Shown piece after piece: positions 1 to 7,580 of a DNA stretch of 45,488 bases. This DNA comes from Xenococcaceae cyanobacterium MO_167.B27 (GTDB lineage Bacteria; Cyanobacteriota; Cyanobacteriia; Cyanobacteriales; Xenococcaceae), in assembly GCA_030065935.1 (NCBI GenBank), contig JASJCP010000059.1, forward strand, positions 1 through 45,488, in the 5' to 3' direction. The notes under the pieces are model-generated. The model did not search any database. It worked only from the letters and a program-made list of their open reading frames with translations, and had not been told where the DNA came from. A program made the translations under genes and the position numbers. The number at the start of each line of letters is the position of its first letter. Positions within the stretch are counted from its first letter, which is position 1.

Positions 1-615
1 TATATAAGTAGTTTATCTAAATATTTAACTATGTATTAATTTACAAAACTAAATAACCAAAGAACCTGCAAATAAGCTATATTTAAAGGGGCTTTCAGAG
101 GTTATCTATCGCAAAATAGTTTGCGTACTGTGCGACGACCTACAGGAGTCAACCGCGTAGCCTGTAAAGGCGTAGCAGTAATAGTCATAGCCATTTAGCC
201 CTCCAGAGAGTCTAGCTTAAAATTGAACAGATAGATGTTGATGTAGCTCAATCCTATGAAGGTCAATAGGTTGGACATTATTTCACCTTCTTTGACCCTC
301 ACAATGTTTAATTAAGGGGTATTAATTCATTTGATACGGGGTATTCTTTGTGATACACAGCCCACACCAAATACCACTCAATATAAGAGTAAATAAGCTA
401 ATTGACAATGATTCTTACTCTGATGGTCATGATTTTAATTTTTAAGGGACATGACTATTTGAAAAAAGGGGAATAGTTTTTAGAGCAAAGGGTTATAAAT
501 TCTCAAAATAAGGGGAATAGTTTGAGGAGAATTTAGTCTTATTTTGAGCGATATGATGAACTTTTATACCCTCAGATATAGCTGCTATATGTAGTAATTG
601 TTAGACAAAAATATT
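1..615. other. Noncoding left edge with short repeats
   Basis: No convincing gene is seen. The stretch is A+T-rich. A 14 bp direct repeat, AAGGGGAATAGTTT, occurs at 466-479 and 510-523, and GGGGTATT occurs twice near 316 and 339. A GC-richer patch near 130-175 resembles small dispersed repeat debris. It lies downstream of the minus-strand gene at 616-1449, so it may hold that gene's transcript end, but no clear hairpin with a T-run was found. Confidence 0.5.
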
Positions 616-1449
616 TCAAGCTGTTGCTCTACAAATATAGAAGAGCCTACCGCCAACCACTTGAGAAATCCCAGCATCGATTTGCTCTGTGGTATATGCT
701 TCTACCTCTGCTAATGTACTGAAATCGATTTTGTTTGCTGCTTGTAATCTATATAGTGCCTGATCTAGTTTCTCTCTTGATAATGATCGGAACTGATTAC
801 GAAGGTAGAAAATTGGTAAATAGTTATCAGTTTTGTGCGACTCATCTAGATCGGCGATCGCCTGATAAATCATATTATCATCCACATTTTCATTGGCGGA
901 TAATTCTTCTTGTGCTGCTGGTGTCACCTGCTCTTCTGGTTGGGCAGTGGAAAAATATCCTCGCAGGAACTCAAGATAATCTGCCAACATTTTCTTACTT
1001 AGGTTAATATTGCCTCCGCCAGTTGGTTTGTACAAAATTGCCAGATATTCTTCTCCAGGAGCGGTTAGCCACACTTCATGAATCTTGGTCAAAACAGTGA
1101 TCAACCCAAGAGCTACCAATTCGGAGATTATTATCTCTCGTCCCTGTGCGGAGCTAATTCTAGTACCACTAGGAGGGATACCCTTTTTCAGACACGCCTT
1201 GAGGACTTTTAAGTGAAGCTGTGTTAGTTGTTCAGCATTCTTATTTAATGCAGTTTTCCCCTTAGCAGTGATTCTGATTTTGGCAATTTTTTCAGTAAAT
1301 TGTACCAATCTAAGGTCATATAATCGCCTACACACATTATTCCTAACGCTAGCTTGAATTGAAGTGCCAAGTCTAATGTTACTGATGGTGGTGCGATGGT
1401 TCTTGTCTGCCAGGAGCTTGAGTAGGAACTTGATTTCTATGACTTCCAT
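616..1449 (-). CDS. Hypothetical protein, winged-helix-like, 277 aa
   Basis: I do not recognise this family with confidence. The ATG at 1447-1449 opens a 277-residue protein. Residues 1-70 (IKFLLKLLADKNHRTT..., RRLYDLRLVQF, RITAKGKTAL) look like a winged helix: a helix, a recognition-type helix, then a beta-hairpin wing ending in 'I-T-x-K-G'. A second similar unit follows at about 75-135 (LKVLKACLKKG...LVALGLITVL...VWLTAPGEEYL). The C-terminal third (about 195-250) looks like a third helix-wing unit. The protein is therefore probably a tandem winged-helix DNA-binding protein. It is transcribed away from the iteron-like block at 1845-2355, which makes a role in replication or regulation of the island possible, but that is inference. 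Confidence 0.6.
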   Translation of the reverse strand: MEVIEIKFLLKLLADKNHRTTISNIRLGTSIQASVRNNVCRRLYDLRLVQFTEKIAKIRITAKGKTALNKNAEQLTQLHLKVLKACLKKGIPPSGTRISSAQGREIIISELVALGLITVLTKIHEVWLTAPGEEYLAILYKPTGGGNINLSKKMLADYLEFLRGYFSTAQPEEQVTPAAQEELSANENVDDNMIYQAIADLDESHKTDNYLPIFYLRNQFRSLSREKLDQALYRLQAANKIDFSTLAEVEAYTTEQIDAGISQVVGGRLFYICRATA

Positions 1450-1647
1450 GATTCGTTGAAAATCTGGGTGAGAAGCTGCTTACCCGACTAGTGTTGAGTC
1501 TTGCCGATGATGAGATGGCGTGAGGATAATGAACTTATATATATAGTAGTATATTTTAGACTAAATATCAAGCATAAAAGTGATTTAATCTAAAAAATAT
1601 CTATTTTTATCTAATTTATTTTAAATATGCTGTTTTATTGCTATAAA

Positions 1648-1670
1648 TTTATGTATGTCGTTATGTAGTA
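1648..1670. repeat. Direct repeat, partner at 2434-2456
   Basis: The 23 bases at 1648-1670 and 2434-2456 match at 21 positions and lie in the same orientation, about 786 bp apart. Both contain TATGTATGTCGTT. They flank the iteron-like array, one on each side, so they may delimit a functional block such as a replication origin or an element end. No function can be assigned from the sequence alone. Confidence 0.6.
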
Positions 1671-1844
1671 GTTTATTTAATAGTGATTTTCTTTTCATTC
1701 TACTACACGAGGTGGTTTCATCCTCAAAGGGAAATCCTCCAAACTAGAGAATCGGAAACGGTTCGAGCAAAATCTCTAATTAATTCTCTGTAGGTACTTA
1801 ATTGTATCTATTTCATAAGATATAGTATTTATAGTTGACTTATA

Positions 1845-2355
1845 TTGTTAGACAAATTGTAAGTTGAATAGTTTTACTGTTGCTGTGAATAAAAAAATAG
1901 CACGACCAACTATGCCGTGTTATTGAGCTTTTATCCAAGATTTAACAGTAATTACAAGCTTTTGTATAACAATATAAGCTGGCTCTATATTTATTGTCTA
2001 ATGAATTGTAAGTAGATTTTGACTAGATATTATTCAATAGTTTATTTAAGTATTTAGATAAACCTTGTATTGGCTAGATTATTGAGTTGAGTTTTTTAAA
2101 TTAAAACCTTGTAAAATATATTGTAAGTTATTGTTTAATAACATTACTTACAGCGTTAAACATTTTGTAACTAAGACGCTTAAATATAGATTTCGTTAAC
2201 TCGTTATCTGGCTAATTGTCTTAATAATTTACTTACAATAACTTTTAAGCTGCAAAATACTGTTAAACATAGTGTAAGTAAATTACTAGTTTTATACCTA
2301 TTCAGTAAGATATTGTTTGATACTGTTAATTACTTTGTTTGACAAAATGTAAGCA
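1845..2355. repeat. Iteron-like repeat array, candidate plasmid-type origin
   Basis: A degenerate ~20 bp repeat with the core TGTAAGT recurs in one orientation at about 1845-1864, 1994-2013, 2109-2128, 2153-2171 (TGTAACT), 2260-2280 and 2334-2354 (TGTAAGC). The best copies read TTGTTAGACAAATTGTAAGT and CTGTTAAACATAGTGTAAGT. Inverted cores (ACTTACA) occur at 2145-2151 and 2231-2237. The block is very A+T-rich and gene-free, and lies upstream of a helicase gene set. Clustered iterons in A+T-rich DNA are characteristic of Rep-bound plasmid origins, but no Rep protein was recognised here. Ends of a Tn7-like transposon are an alternative, although no transposition genes of that type are present. 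Confidence 0.5.
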
Positions 2356-2638
2356 ATTAACTGAAAAACTATCTATAGAGTTTTTTCTCTACAAATAGTT
2401 AACTTCTATAGATAGTTATTTATAACTTATTACTTTATGTATGTCGTTGTGCAGTATTACGACAAGAGGTCGGAAATCAATGGCAAGACGATATTAACGG
2501 GACTTAAACAATTTTTGCGGTCAAAATAAGATATAATGGTTTTAATGATTGACTTTAGCATTACTATATATAGCGATCGCAGTCATGAAAGAAACAACTC
2601 CCGCAGCGATGCCCCCTTGCTTTGATAGATGGTGTAAA

Positions 2639-2738
2639 CAAATGACTTTAAAAATCAAGGGGGTCTTAATAGCCGTTCAGTTAATAGCTTTGACCATCAA
2701 ATTAATTTAAAAGACCCCCTTGATTTTTTTGTCTCCTC
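2639..2738 (+). repeat. Palindromic MITE-like element, copy 1
   Basis: About 100 bp, flanked by a perfect 6 bp duplication TGTAAA (2633-2638 and 2739-2744). Its core, 2650-2728, is a hairpin with an 18 bp perfect stem: AAAAATCAAGGGGGTCTT at 2650-2667 pairs with 2711-2728. It encodes nothing. Removing the element plus one TGTAAA restores the transposase frame and the natural-looking sequence WCKKFDDLL. The reverse complement of this copy aligns along its whole length with copy 2 at 3131-3232. Confidence 0.85.
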
Positions 2739-3130
2739 TGTAAAAAGTTTGATGACTTACTTAGGAGTAAAGCTCAAAAAAGAGAGTTTAGACACTATTT
2801 GGGAGGATTATTGGGAGAAAGTGAGAGAAAAAATGTATCTCAAATGGCGAGAGACTCAGTAGAGGTCACATACCACAAATTACATCATTTTTTAACTGAA
2901 GCAACTTGGGAAGCGGATAAGATTAATGAGCGTCGGTTAGAAGTAATGAGTAAATCCAACCAAACTAGAATAAGTCGGGGATTTAGTCTAATTGTTGATG
3001 ATAGTGGGCATAGGAAAAGTGGTAATTTTACCGCAGGAGTAGGACGGCAGTATATTGGGGAAATCGGCAAAACTGATAATGGAAATGTAGTAGTAACAAC
3101 ACATCTTTATGATGGAAAAAAAAGCTACAG

Positions 3131-3232
3131 AAGGAGACAAAAAAAATTAGGGTGGTCTTTTAAATTAATTTAATGGTCAGAGTTATTAAGTTATCGGCTA
3201 CTGAAGACCACCCTAATTTTTCAAGTCATTTG
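3131..3232 (-). repeat. Palindromic MITE-like element, copy 2, inverted
   Basis: The same element as at 2639-2738 in opposite orientation. Shared landmarks are GGAGACAAAAAAA near one end, TAAATTAATTT in the loop and AAGTCATTTG at the other end. The hairpin core is 3142-3221, with arm AAAAATTAGGGTGGTCTT (3142-3159) perfectly paired to 3204-3221. The stem differs from copy 1 at three positions, and each change is matched on the opposite arm. A clean target duplication is not obvious; only TAC is shared by both flanks. It splits the transposase between SerTyr and the LPLDIELYQ segment. Confidence 0.8.
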
Positions 3233-4077
3233 TTACCTTTAGACATAGAATTATATCAACATGGTAATTCGTTACCTGAAGGAAAGAAAGACCCAGAATT
3301 TAAGAAAAAACCAGAGTTAGCTTTAAGTTTAATTGATAAAACTATTGAAAGAGGATATAAACCAGGAATAGTCTTAATTGATTCAGGATATGGGAACAAT
3401 ACAACTTTTTTATTAAACCTTGATATAAGAAAATTGAATTATTTAGGGGGGATAGCTAAAAATATAAAAATTACTATTAATAAAGAAAAAAATATTGCAT
3501 CCATGCGAATAGATAAGTTTGCAGAAAGCTTGTCAGAAGATGCTTTTACAGAAGTCATACTAAATTTAGATAAACCCAAAAAAGTTTGGGTGACAACAAA
3601 AGAAGTTGAAATTAGTACCTTCAAAGAAAAAAGAATTGTTGCTATCGTTATGAATGCAGCTACTTTTTCTGAAGCTACAGATATTGATTATTTTATTACA
3701 AATGTCTCTCCAGATATTGTAACTCCAGAATGGATAGTCTCAACCTATTCTCAAAGGAACTGGGTTGAAGTTTTTTACCGTGAAGTCAAAGGCTGGTTGG
3801 GATTAAAAGAGTATCAAGTTAGAAGTAAAAGAAGTTTAAAACGACATTTTATTCTAGTTTTTTGTGCCTATACTTTTATCCTTTGGCATAAGCTTACTGG
3901 TGGTTTAAGAAGGCGTTGGGCTAATAAACCTTTAAACACATTTCCTGAAGCGTTAGAGGCATTTCGTACAGCTATGTCTTTCCGTTTTATAGAATGGCTC
4001 AACCAAAATCAGAACGTATTTGCAGCTTACAAAGCGAGTTGTGGTTTTGTTTGGGCTTAATTTTTGTTTAAGTCCCG

Positions 4078-4457
4078 CTAGGAATATAAAGGGTTTAACT
4101 AGTTCTCAAAGAGCTATCAGTTTAGACCTAATTGCTGTGGGCATTAGTAGCCGTATCTGGAATGATGAAGCTGAAGCAGTAAAAGACTTGAAACAATGCT
4201 TTGAGTGGATAGAAAACGATTTAAAAGTCACCCAATCCCCATTAAAAGATTTAATAGGGCATCTAGTCAAGCAGGAAGAAACCAATGCTATTAACGGCGA
4301 CTATAACCCTAGTCTTGATGCTAATACTTTACGTTCTTATGCTCAAAATTGGTACGAAAAAGGTTGGCTATTAGATAAGCCTCACAGTAAAGATATTGTT
4401 GTGATTATGGGTGAACATGGTTACAAATTGAACAAAGGAAAATGGCTCAAACAATAG
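4078..4457 (+). CDS. 5'-truncated hypothetical protein, about 125 aa left
   Basis: An open frame runs out of the right end of the insertion sequence and ends at 4457. Gene-like sequence begins about NIKGLTSSQRAISLDLIAVG and includes AINGDYNPSLDANTLRSYAQ and a C-terminus EHGYKLNKGKWLKQ. The true start seems lost or displaced by the insertion; a GTG at 4137 could serve as a new start. The family is not recognised. It overlaps the next gene by 16 bp, so it was probably the first gene of the co-directional set that continues to 7157. The position downstream of the iteron-like block would suit a replication or partition protein, but no motif supports that. Confidence 0.55.
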
Positions 4458-4744
4458 TAGATGTTTATGATTTCTGGGACATTATTCAAGAGTTAGATGA
4501 CCGCATGAAATTACTCGGTTGGGATAGGTCGCAAGGGAAAGAGTATTTATCCCAAACCTATAACGTTTCGACAAGATTCAGGCTTAATGATGAACAGTTA
4601 CTAGAGTTCTTAAGCTTTATGCGTAAACTTTCATTTTCCCTTGAAAATAAACGCAACCCTGTTAGGAAAGCTAAACCAATCAATCAATTGCCAACACCCA
4701 AGAAAACTACTCGCAAAAAGCAATTCAAGTTGAAACTCAAGTAA
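4442..4744 (+). CDS. Small basic hypothetical protein, 100 aa
   Basis: The ATG at 4442 overlaps the end of the previous gene, and the stop lies two bases before the helicase start, which indicates translational coupling. Residues 1-70 are predicted mostly helical (DVYDFWDIIQELDDRMKLLG, LNDEQLLEFLSFMRKL). The tail from about residue 72 is strongly basic (KRNPVRKAKP, KKTTRKKQFKLKLK), as in nucleic-acid binding tails. No family is recognised. The tight spacing suggests it works with the helicase, perhaps as a loader or DNA-binding partner; this is inference. Confidence 0.6.
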   Translation: MAQTIVDVYDFWDIIQELDDRMKLLGWDRSQGKEYLSQTYNVSTRFRLNDEQLLEFLSFMRKLSFSLENKRNPVRKAKPINQLPTPKKTTRKKQFKLKLK

Positions 4745-4746
4745 TT

Positions 4747-6027
4747 ATGGGACTAACACAAGACCAAGAAAAAGCATTATCAAAATTACAGGAATTCACA
4801 AATAGTAACCACAAGTACTTTAGGCTTACAGGTTATGCAGGTACAGGAAAAAGCTATCTTATAGCTCAGTTTATGGAGTGGTTGCTAGGACAAAAAATAA
4901 GTTTTACTGCTGCATCCCCTACTAATAAAGCTGCTAGGAATCTCGCTAGATTAGCTAAGGAAAATGACTTGTATTCTGTTGAGGTTACTACCGTAGCTAA
5001 ATTATTAGGTCAGCAACCCGAACTTAATGAGGACTCGGGTAAGGAAGAATTTGTTACTAATGATTCGTCTATTGGCAGCTATCAAGTAGTAATCATAGAT
5101 GAGTTTTCAATGATTAGTAAAGCTAACTTTGAGGATATTACTTGGGAGGCAAAATACAGTGACGCGAAAATAGTATTTGTTGGGGATGCTGGACAATTAC
5201 CGCCAGTGGGGGAAAAGTTCCCAATGGTAGCTCAAAGCGAATTGATTGACACTGAAGCTACTTTAAACGAGGTTGTACGGTATGACGGCGATATTGCTCA
5301 TGTAGCTGAATACATCAGGGTACAGAAACAGTATAGAGATTATCTGTATCCGTTTAATACTACCAGTGACAAGACCATTACTTGCTTTAAACGTTTTGAG
5401 TGGTTAGAGAATGCGATCTCATTTTTTAAGTCAGATGAGTATAAAAACAATCCTGATTATGTGAGATTCCTGGTATGGCGCAATGACACAGCATCAGCAC
5501 TTAACCAGTATGTCCGTGGGGAATTGTGGGGAAAGGACGCACCAGATTATGTAGTAGGGGATAGGTTAATTGCTAGATACCCAGTATTCCGCCCTAATCC
5601 CAACAGTCAAAGTAAAAAAGATAAATGGGTAATTCTGATCAACAATTCGGAAGAATGCGAAGTAGTAGGGAATGCTGTTGTTCAAAAAACTCACTATGAA
5701 TCTTGGAAATTCTGGGAAGTGCCAGTAAGAACCGATGAAGGGTTATGTACTACCCTACGAGTACTTACAGAAGAAAGTGAGATTGAGAGACAAGCTCAAC
5801 TTAAGCAGCTTAAGAAAGATAGGAAGTTTTGGAAATATTACGAGCTAAGAAAGCTGTTTGATAATGTCCCCTACAGCTACGCTATCACCACCCATAAAGC
5901 ACAGGGATCGAGTATTGATTATGTTGCTCTGGATGTACAGGACATGGTCAAATGCCCCGATTTACAACAAATACTCTATACAGGTTTAACCCGTGCGGTC
6001 AAACAAGCTTTTATCCCAGTATTTTGA
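4747..6027 (+). CDS. SF1 DNA helicase, RecD2/Dda-like, 426 aa
   Basis: This is an ATP-dependent DNA helicase of superfamily 1. Visible motifs in order: Walker A GYAGTGKS (about residues 29-36), motif Ia AASPTNKAARN, Walker B VVIIDEFSM (about 114-122), motif III VGDAGQLPPVG, and near the C-terminus the UvrD_C_2-type motif YAITTHKAQGSSID followed by YTGLTRA. Length and layout match short Dda/RecD2-like helicases of phages and plasmids rather than the long chromosomal RecD2. The ATG follows the previous stop by two bases. The context (iteron-like array, HTH protein, IS) suggests replication or transfer of a mobile element. Confidence 0.9.
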   Translation: MGLTQDQEKALSKLQEFTNSNHKYFRLTGYAGTGKSYLIAQFMEWLLGQKISFTAASPTNKAARNLARLAKENDLYSVEVTTVAKLLGQQPELNEDSGKEEFVTNDSSIGSYQVVIIDEFSMISKANFEDITWEAKYSDAKIVFVGDAGQLPPVGEKFPMVAQSELIDTEATLNEVVRYDGDIAHVAEYIRVQKQYRDYLYPFNTTSDKTITCFKRFEWLENAISFFKSDEYKNNPDYVRFLVWRNDTASALNQYVRGELWGKDAPDYVVGDRLIARYPVFRPNPNSQSKKDKWVILINNSEECEVVGNAVVQKTHYESWKFWEVPVRTDEGLCTTLRVLTEESEIERQAQLKQLKKDRKFWKYYELRKLFDNVPYSYAITTHKAQGSSIDYVALDVQDMVKCPDLQQILYTGLTRAVKQAFIPVF

Positions 6028-6127
6028 TGAATTATCATCAATTTTCAATTCTTCAACAGCTACCATTACCCGACTCGGATGGATCGATTATCAGCATCAA
6101 TTAATAGCTGAACAATTACAAGAATAG
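6026..6127 (+). pseudogene. 33-codon coding remnant after the helicase
   Basis: Immediately after the helicase stop, the +1 frame stays open from 6026 to a TAG at 6125-6127 and reads DELSSIFNSSTATITRLGW then IDYQHQLIAEQLQE. The composition looks like protein, not random sequence, and the frame has no start of its own. It may be the tail of a gene joined here by deletion, or the original end of the helicase after a frameshift. The source is unknown. Confidence 0.35.
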
Positions 6128-6213
6128 CTGGAAAGTGCCTTTAGGGTAGGGTTTTGCTGGGATAAAGGCGCAGTGTTCGAGAAGTATCTATTACATTCAT
6201 TGAGGATTTTACC

Positions 6214-6960
6214 GTGTTTAACTTTGACGACAAAGATTTCAACTTTGAGGAAATCATCCAACAAATTCAACTCAATTGCGGAGTTAGTTTTGAAATGGCT
6301 CAAAAAATATTCCAGAAAGTGTTACAGCTTTCAGCAGCCAACGGACAGCTTGAATTAGCTCAAAGTTCTGTAGTTGTCGAAAATCTGGAGAAACGAGTTA
6401 AAGAGCTAGAAAGCATAGTACACAAGCAATCTCAATACCTAGATAAGTTTATCGGGTATTTGAACCTTGAGGACAGAGTAGAAGACAAAATGAGATACAT
6501 GATGGAACAGTTTAAGAACGAGATAAAGCATGAGTTAGCGGAGCTTAGAACAGTAGAGCTTACTAAGGGTTCATTGGAAGTTGCTAATGATGAACTTGAA
6601 TTCTATACCGTTAATGCTACTGGTGAATCAGGGATGTCCCAGAGTGCCTTGGCTAAATTGGCTGGTGTGAGTCAACAAGCTTTGAGCAAATTAGAAAAAG
6701 CCCTAACAACGAAGTCTCCCTCTGAATACCTTAAAGTCCATACAGGGCAAGACTTTTATCTCACAACCACTGAGCTAAATATCCTTACCGTAGATGGAAA
6801 AAACCCAGGTAAGTTGACCCTGTACAAAGCTGAGTACTGCGGTGCTGTAATTGCTCATTATGCGATGAAGGGCAATCAAACAGCTTTTCAGAGTATGGCT
6901 AAATTCTGCTCAATGGGCATTACTAAATGGATTCAAGGCATTACTGGATGGAGTAAATAA
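6214..6960 (+). CDS. HTH and coiled-coil protein of mobile elements, 248 aa
   Basis: The GTG start at 6214 is preceded by a GAGG Shine-Dalgarno about 8 bases upstream. Three parts are visible. Residues about 50-115 form a long charged helix or coiled coil (ENLEKRVKELESIVHKQ, EDRVEDKMRYMMEQFKNE). Residues about 138-165 are a helix-turn-helix (MSQSALAKLAGVSQQALSKL). The C-terminal part has an aromatic-rich module (EYCGAVIAHYAMKGN, AKFCSMGITKWIQGITGW), a pattern I recall from cyanobacterial plasmid and phage-like proteins. It is probably a DNA-binding regulator or adaptor encoded with the helicase set; the exact role is unknown. Confidence 0.65.
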   Translation: MFNFDDKDFNFEEIIQQIQLNCGVSFEMAQKIFQKVLQLSAANGQLELAQSSVVVENLEKRVKELESIVHKQSQYLDKFIGYLNLEDRVEDKMRYMMEQFKNEIKHELAELRTVELTKGSLEVANDELEFYTVNATGESGMSQSALAKLAGVSQQALSKLEKALTTKSPSEYLKVHTGQDFYLTTTELNILTVDGKNPGKLTLYKAEYCGAVIAHYAMKGNQTAFQSMAKFCSMGITKWIQGITGWSK

Positions 6961-6965
6961 GCAAA

Positions 6966-7157
6966 ATGAACAATCAGGAAATATTGAACAGGTTAGAGAA
7001 ATTGGAAAAGGCGATGCAATTGATTGAGGACTTGAAAAAAATAGCAATTGATACTAATGAGCAAGTGTGGGAGCAAGTAGAAAGTAATACGTTATCCCTT
7101 AACAGTCTTAAGCAAAAACTTAGGGTAATGGGTTGTGAGATAGACCGATTCAAGTAA
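6966..7157 (+). CDS. Small coiled-coil protein, 63 aa
   Basis: The ATG lies five bases after the previous stop. The protein is almost wholly heptad-like helix (NRLEKLEKAMQLIEDLKKIA, LNSLKQKLRVMGCEI). It has no recognised family. The spacing and the terminator directly downstream mark it as the last gene of this transcription unit. A role as partner of the coiled coil in the preceding protein is plausible but not shown. Confidence 0.5.
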   Translation: MNNQEILNRLEKLEKAMQLIEDLKKIAIDTNEQVWEQVESNTLSLNSLKQKLRVMGCEIDRFK

Positions 7158-7190
7158 ATTACTTTAATTTCCCTATTTGACGAATTTATT

Positions 7191-7219
7191 AAAGCCTGGT
7201 AAAATGCGAGGCTTTTTTT
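7191..7219 (+). terminator. Rho-independent terminator closing the island operon
   Basis: AAAGCC (7191-7196) pairs with GGCTTT around a 13-base loop and is followed by a run of seven T. It lies 33 bases after the 63-residue gene and faces the plus-strand set. Confidence 0.75.
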
Positions 7220-7384
7220 GCTTTACAGATATTTTAAATGAATATGAAGAGTTGATGAAGCCGATTTACTACCCGTTTAGGTATGTGGGAATAATGGATT
7301 ATTGGAGAAAATTTGGAGACAAGTTAGGCGTGTTAGCGAAGGCAATGCGAGTGAAAGTATCGCCATTACCCTGTTACAGACCAA

Positions 7385-7466
7385 TGCGGATGGCGAGACT
7401 CGAACTCGCATGGCGTGAGCCACACGCCCCTCAAGCGTGCGTGTCTACCGATTCCACCACATCCGC
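7385..7466 (-). tRNA. trnL-GAG: tRNA-Leu (anticodon GAG)
   Basis: Read on the minus strand, the acceptor arm GCGGATG pairs with CATCCGC. The D arm contains GGTGGAATCGGTAGACAC, the anticodon stem CACGC/GCGTG encloses loop TTGAGGG, giving anticodon GAG, the long variable arm marks a class II tRNA, and the T arm is GCGAG-TTCGAGT-CTCGC. CCA is not encoded. The 3' end faces the mobile island at lower coordinates, the usual side for integration into a tRNA gene. Confidence 0.95.
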
Positions 7467-7580
7467 GTATCGTGCAATAACCAAGATATCACATTTTTTG
7501 GCAAAGGCAACAATTTAATTTGATTTTACGCTTACAGCGATCGCCATAACCCTAATCAACCCGCCGAATCGATCTGAATC

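Larger units (their letters stand above)
2585..4060 (+). pseudogene. IS701-type DDE transposase, broken by two small insertions
   Basis: The reading frame starts at ATG 2585 (MKETTPAAMPPCFDRWCK), is broken near 2638, resumes in another frame as KKFDDLLRSKAQKREF from 2742, breaks again near 3126 and resumes near 3233 as LPLDIELYQ. Subtracting 106 bp (2639-2744) and 107 bp (3126-3232) leaves exactly 1263 bp, one continuous frame of 420 residues, a normal length for this family. Catalytic-type motifs are visible: VDDSGHRKSG, LIDSGYGNN and a Glu in EVFYREVKGWLGL. The protein would cut and join the ends of its own element. In the present form it cannot be made as one chain, so the element depends on a functional copy elsewhere. 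Confidence 0.9.
2498..4077 (+). mobile_element. IS701-type insertion sequence, inactivated
   Basis: The element is bounded by perfect 14 bp terminal inverted repeats CGGGACTTAAACAA at 2498-2511 and its complement at 4064-4077. It encloses one DDE transposase gene. The bases just outside are TTAA (2494-2497) and CTAG (4078-4081). Both fit the YTAR target type known for IS701-group elements, but they are not identical, so a simple target duplication is not preserved. Two copies of a ~100 bp palindromic element lie inside the transposase gene. The insertion also removes or hides the start of the gene that resumes at 4078. Confidence 0.85.

Noticed and set aside
1648-2456. Repeat block as ends of a CRISPR-associated or Tn7-like transposon
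   Set aside because: Repeats resemble multiple transposase-binding sites, but no TnsB/TnsC/TniQ, Cas12k or CRISPR array is present and no paired opposite end was found.
4020-4082. N-terminal 21 codons of the gene ending at 4457 as real coding sequence
   Set aside because: They overlap the transposase end and the terminal inverted repeat of the insertion sequence in another frame.
7177-7518. Plus-strand open frame across the tRNA-Leu gene
   Set aside because: It overlaps a terminator and the tRNA gene; its protein sequence is a translation of structural RNA.
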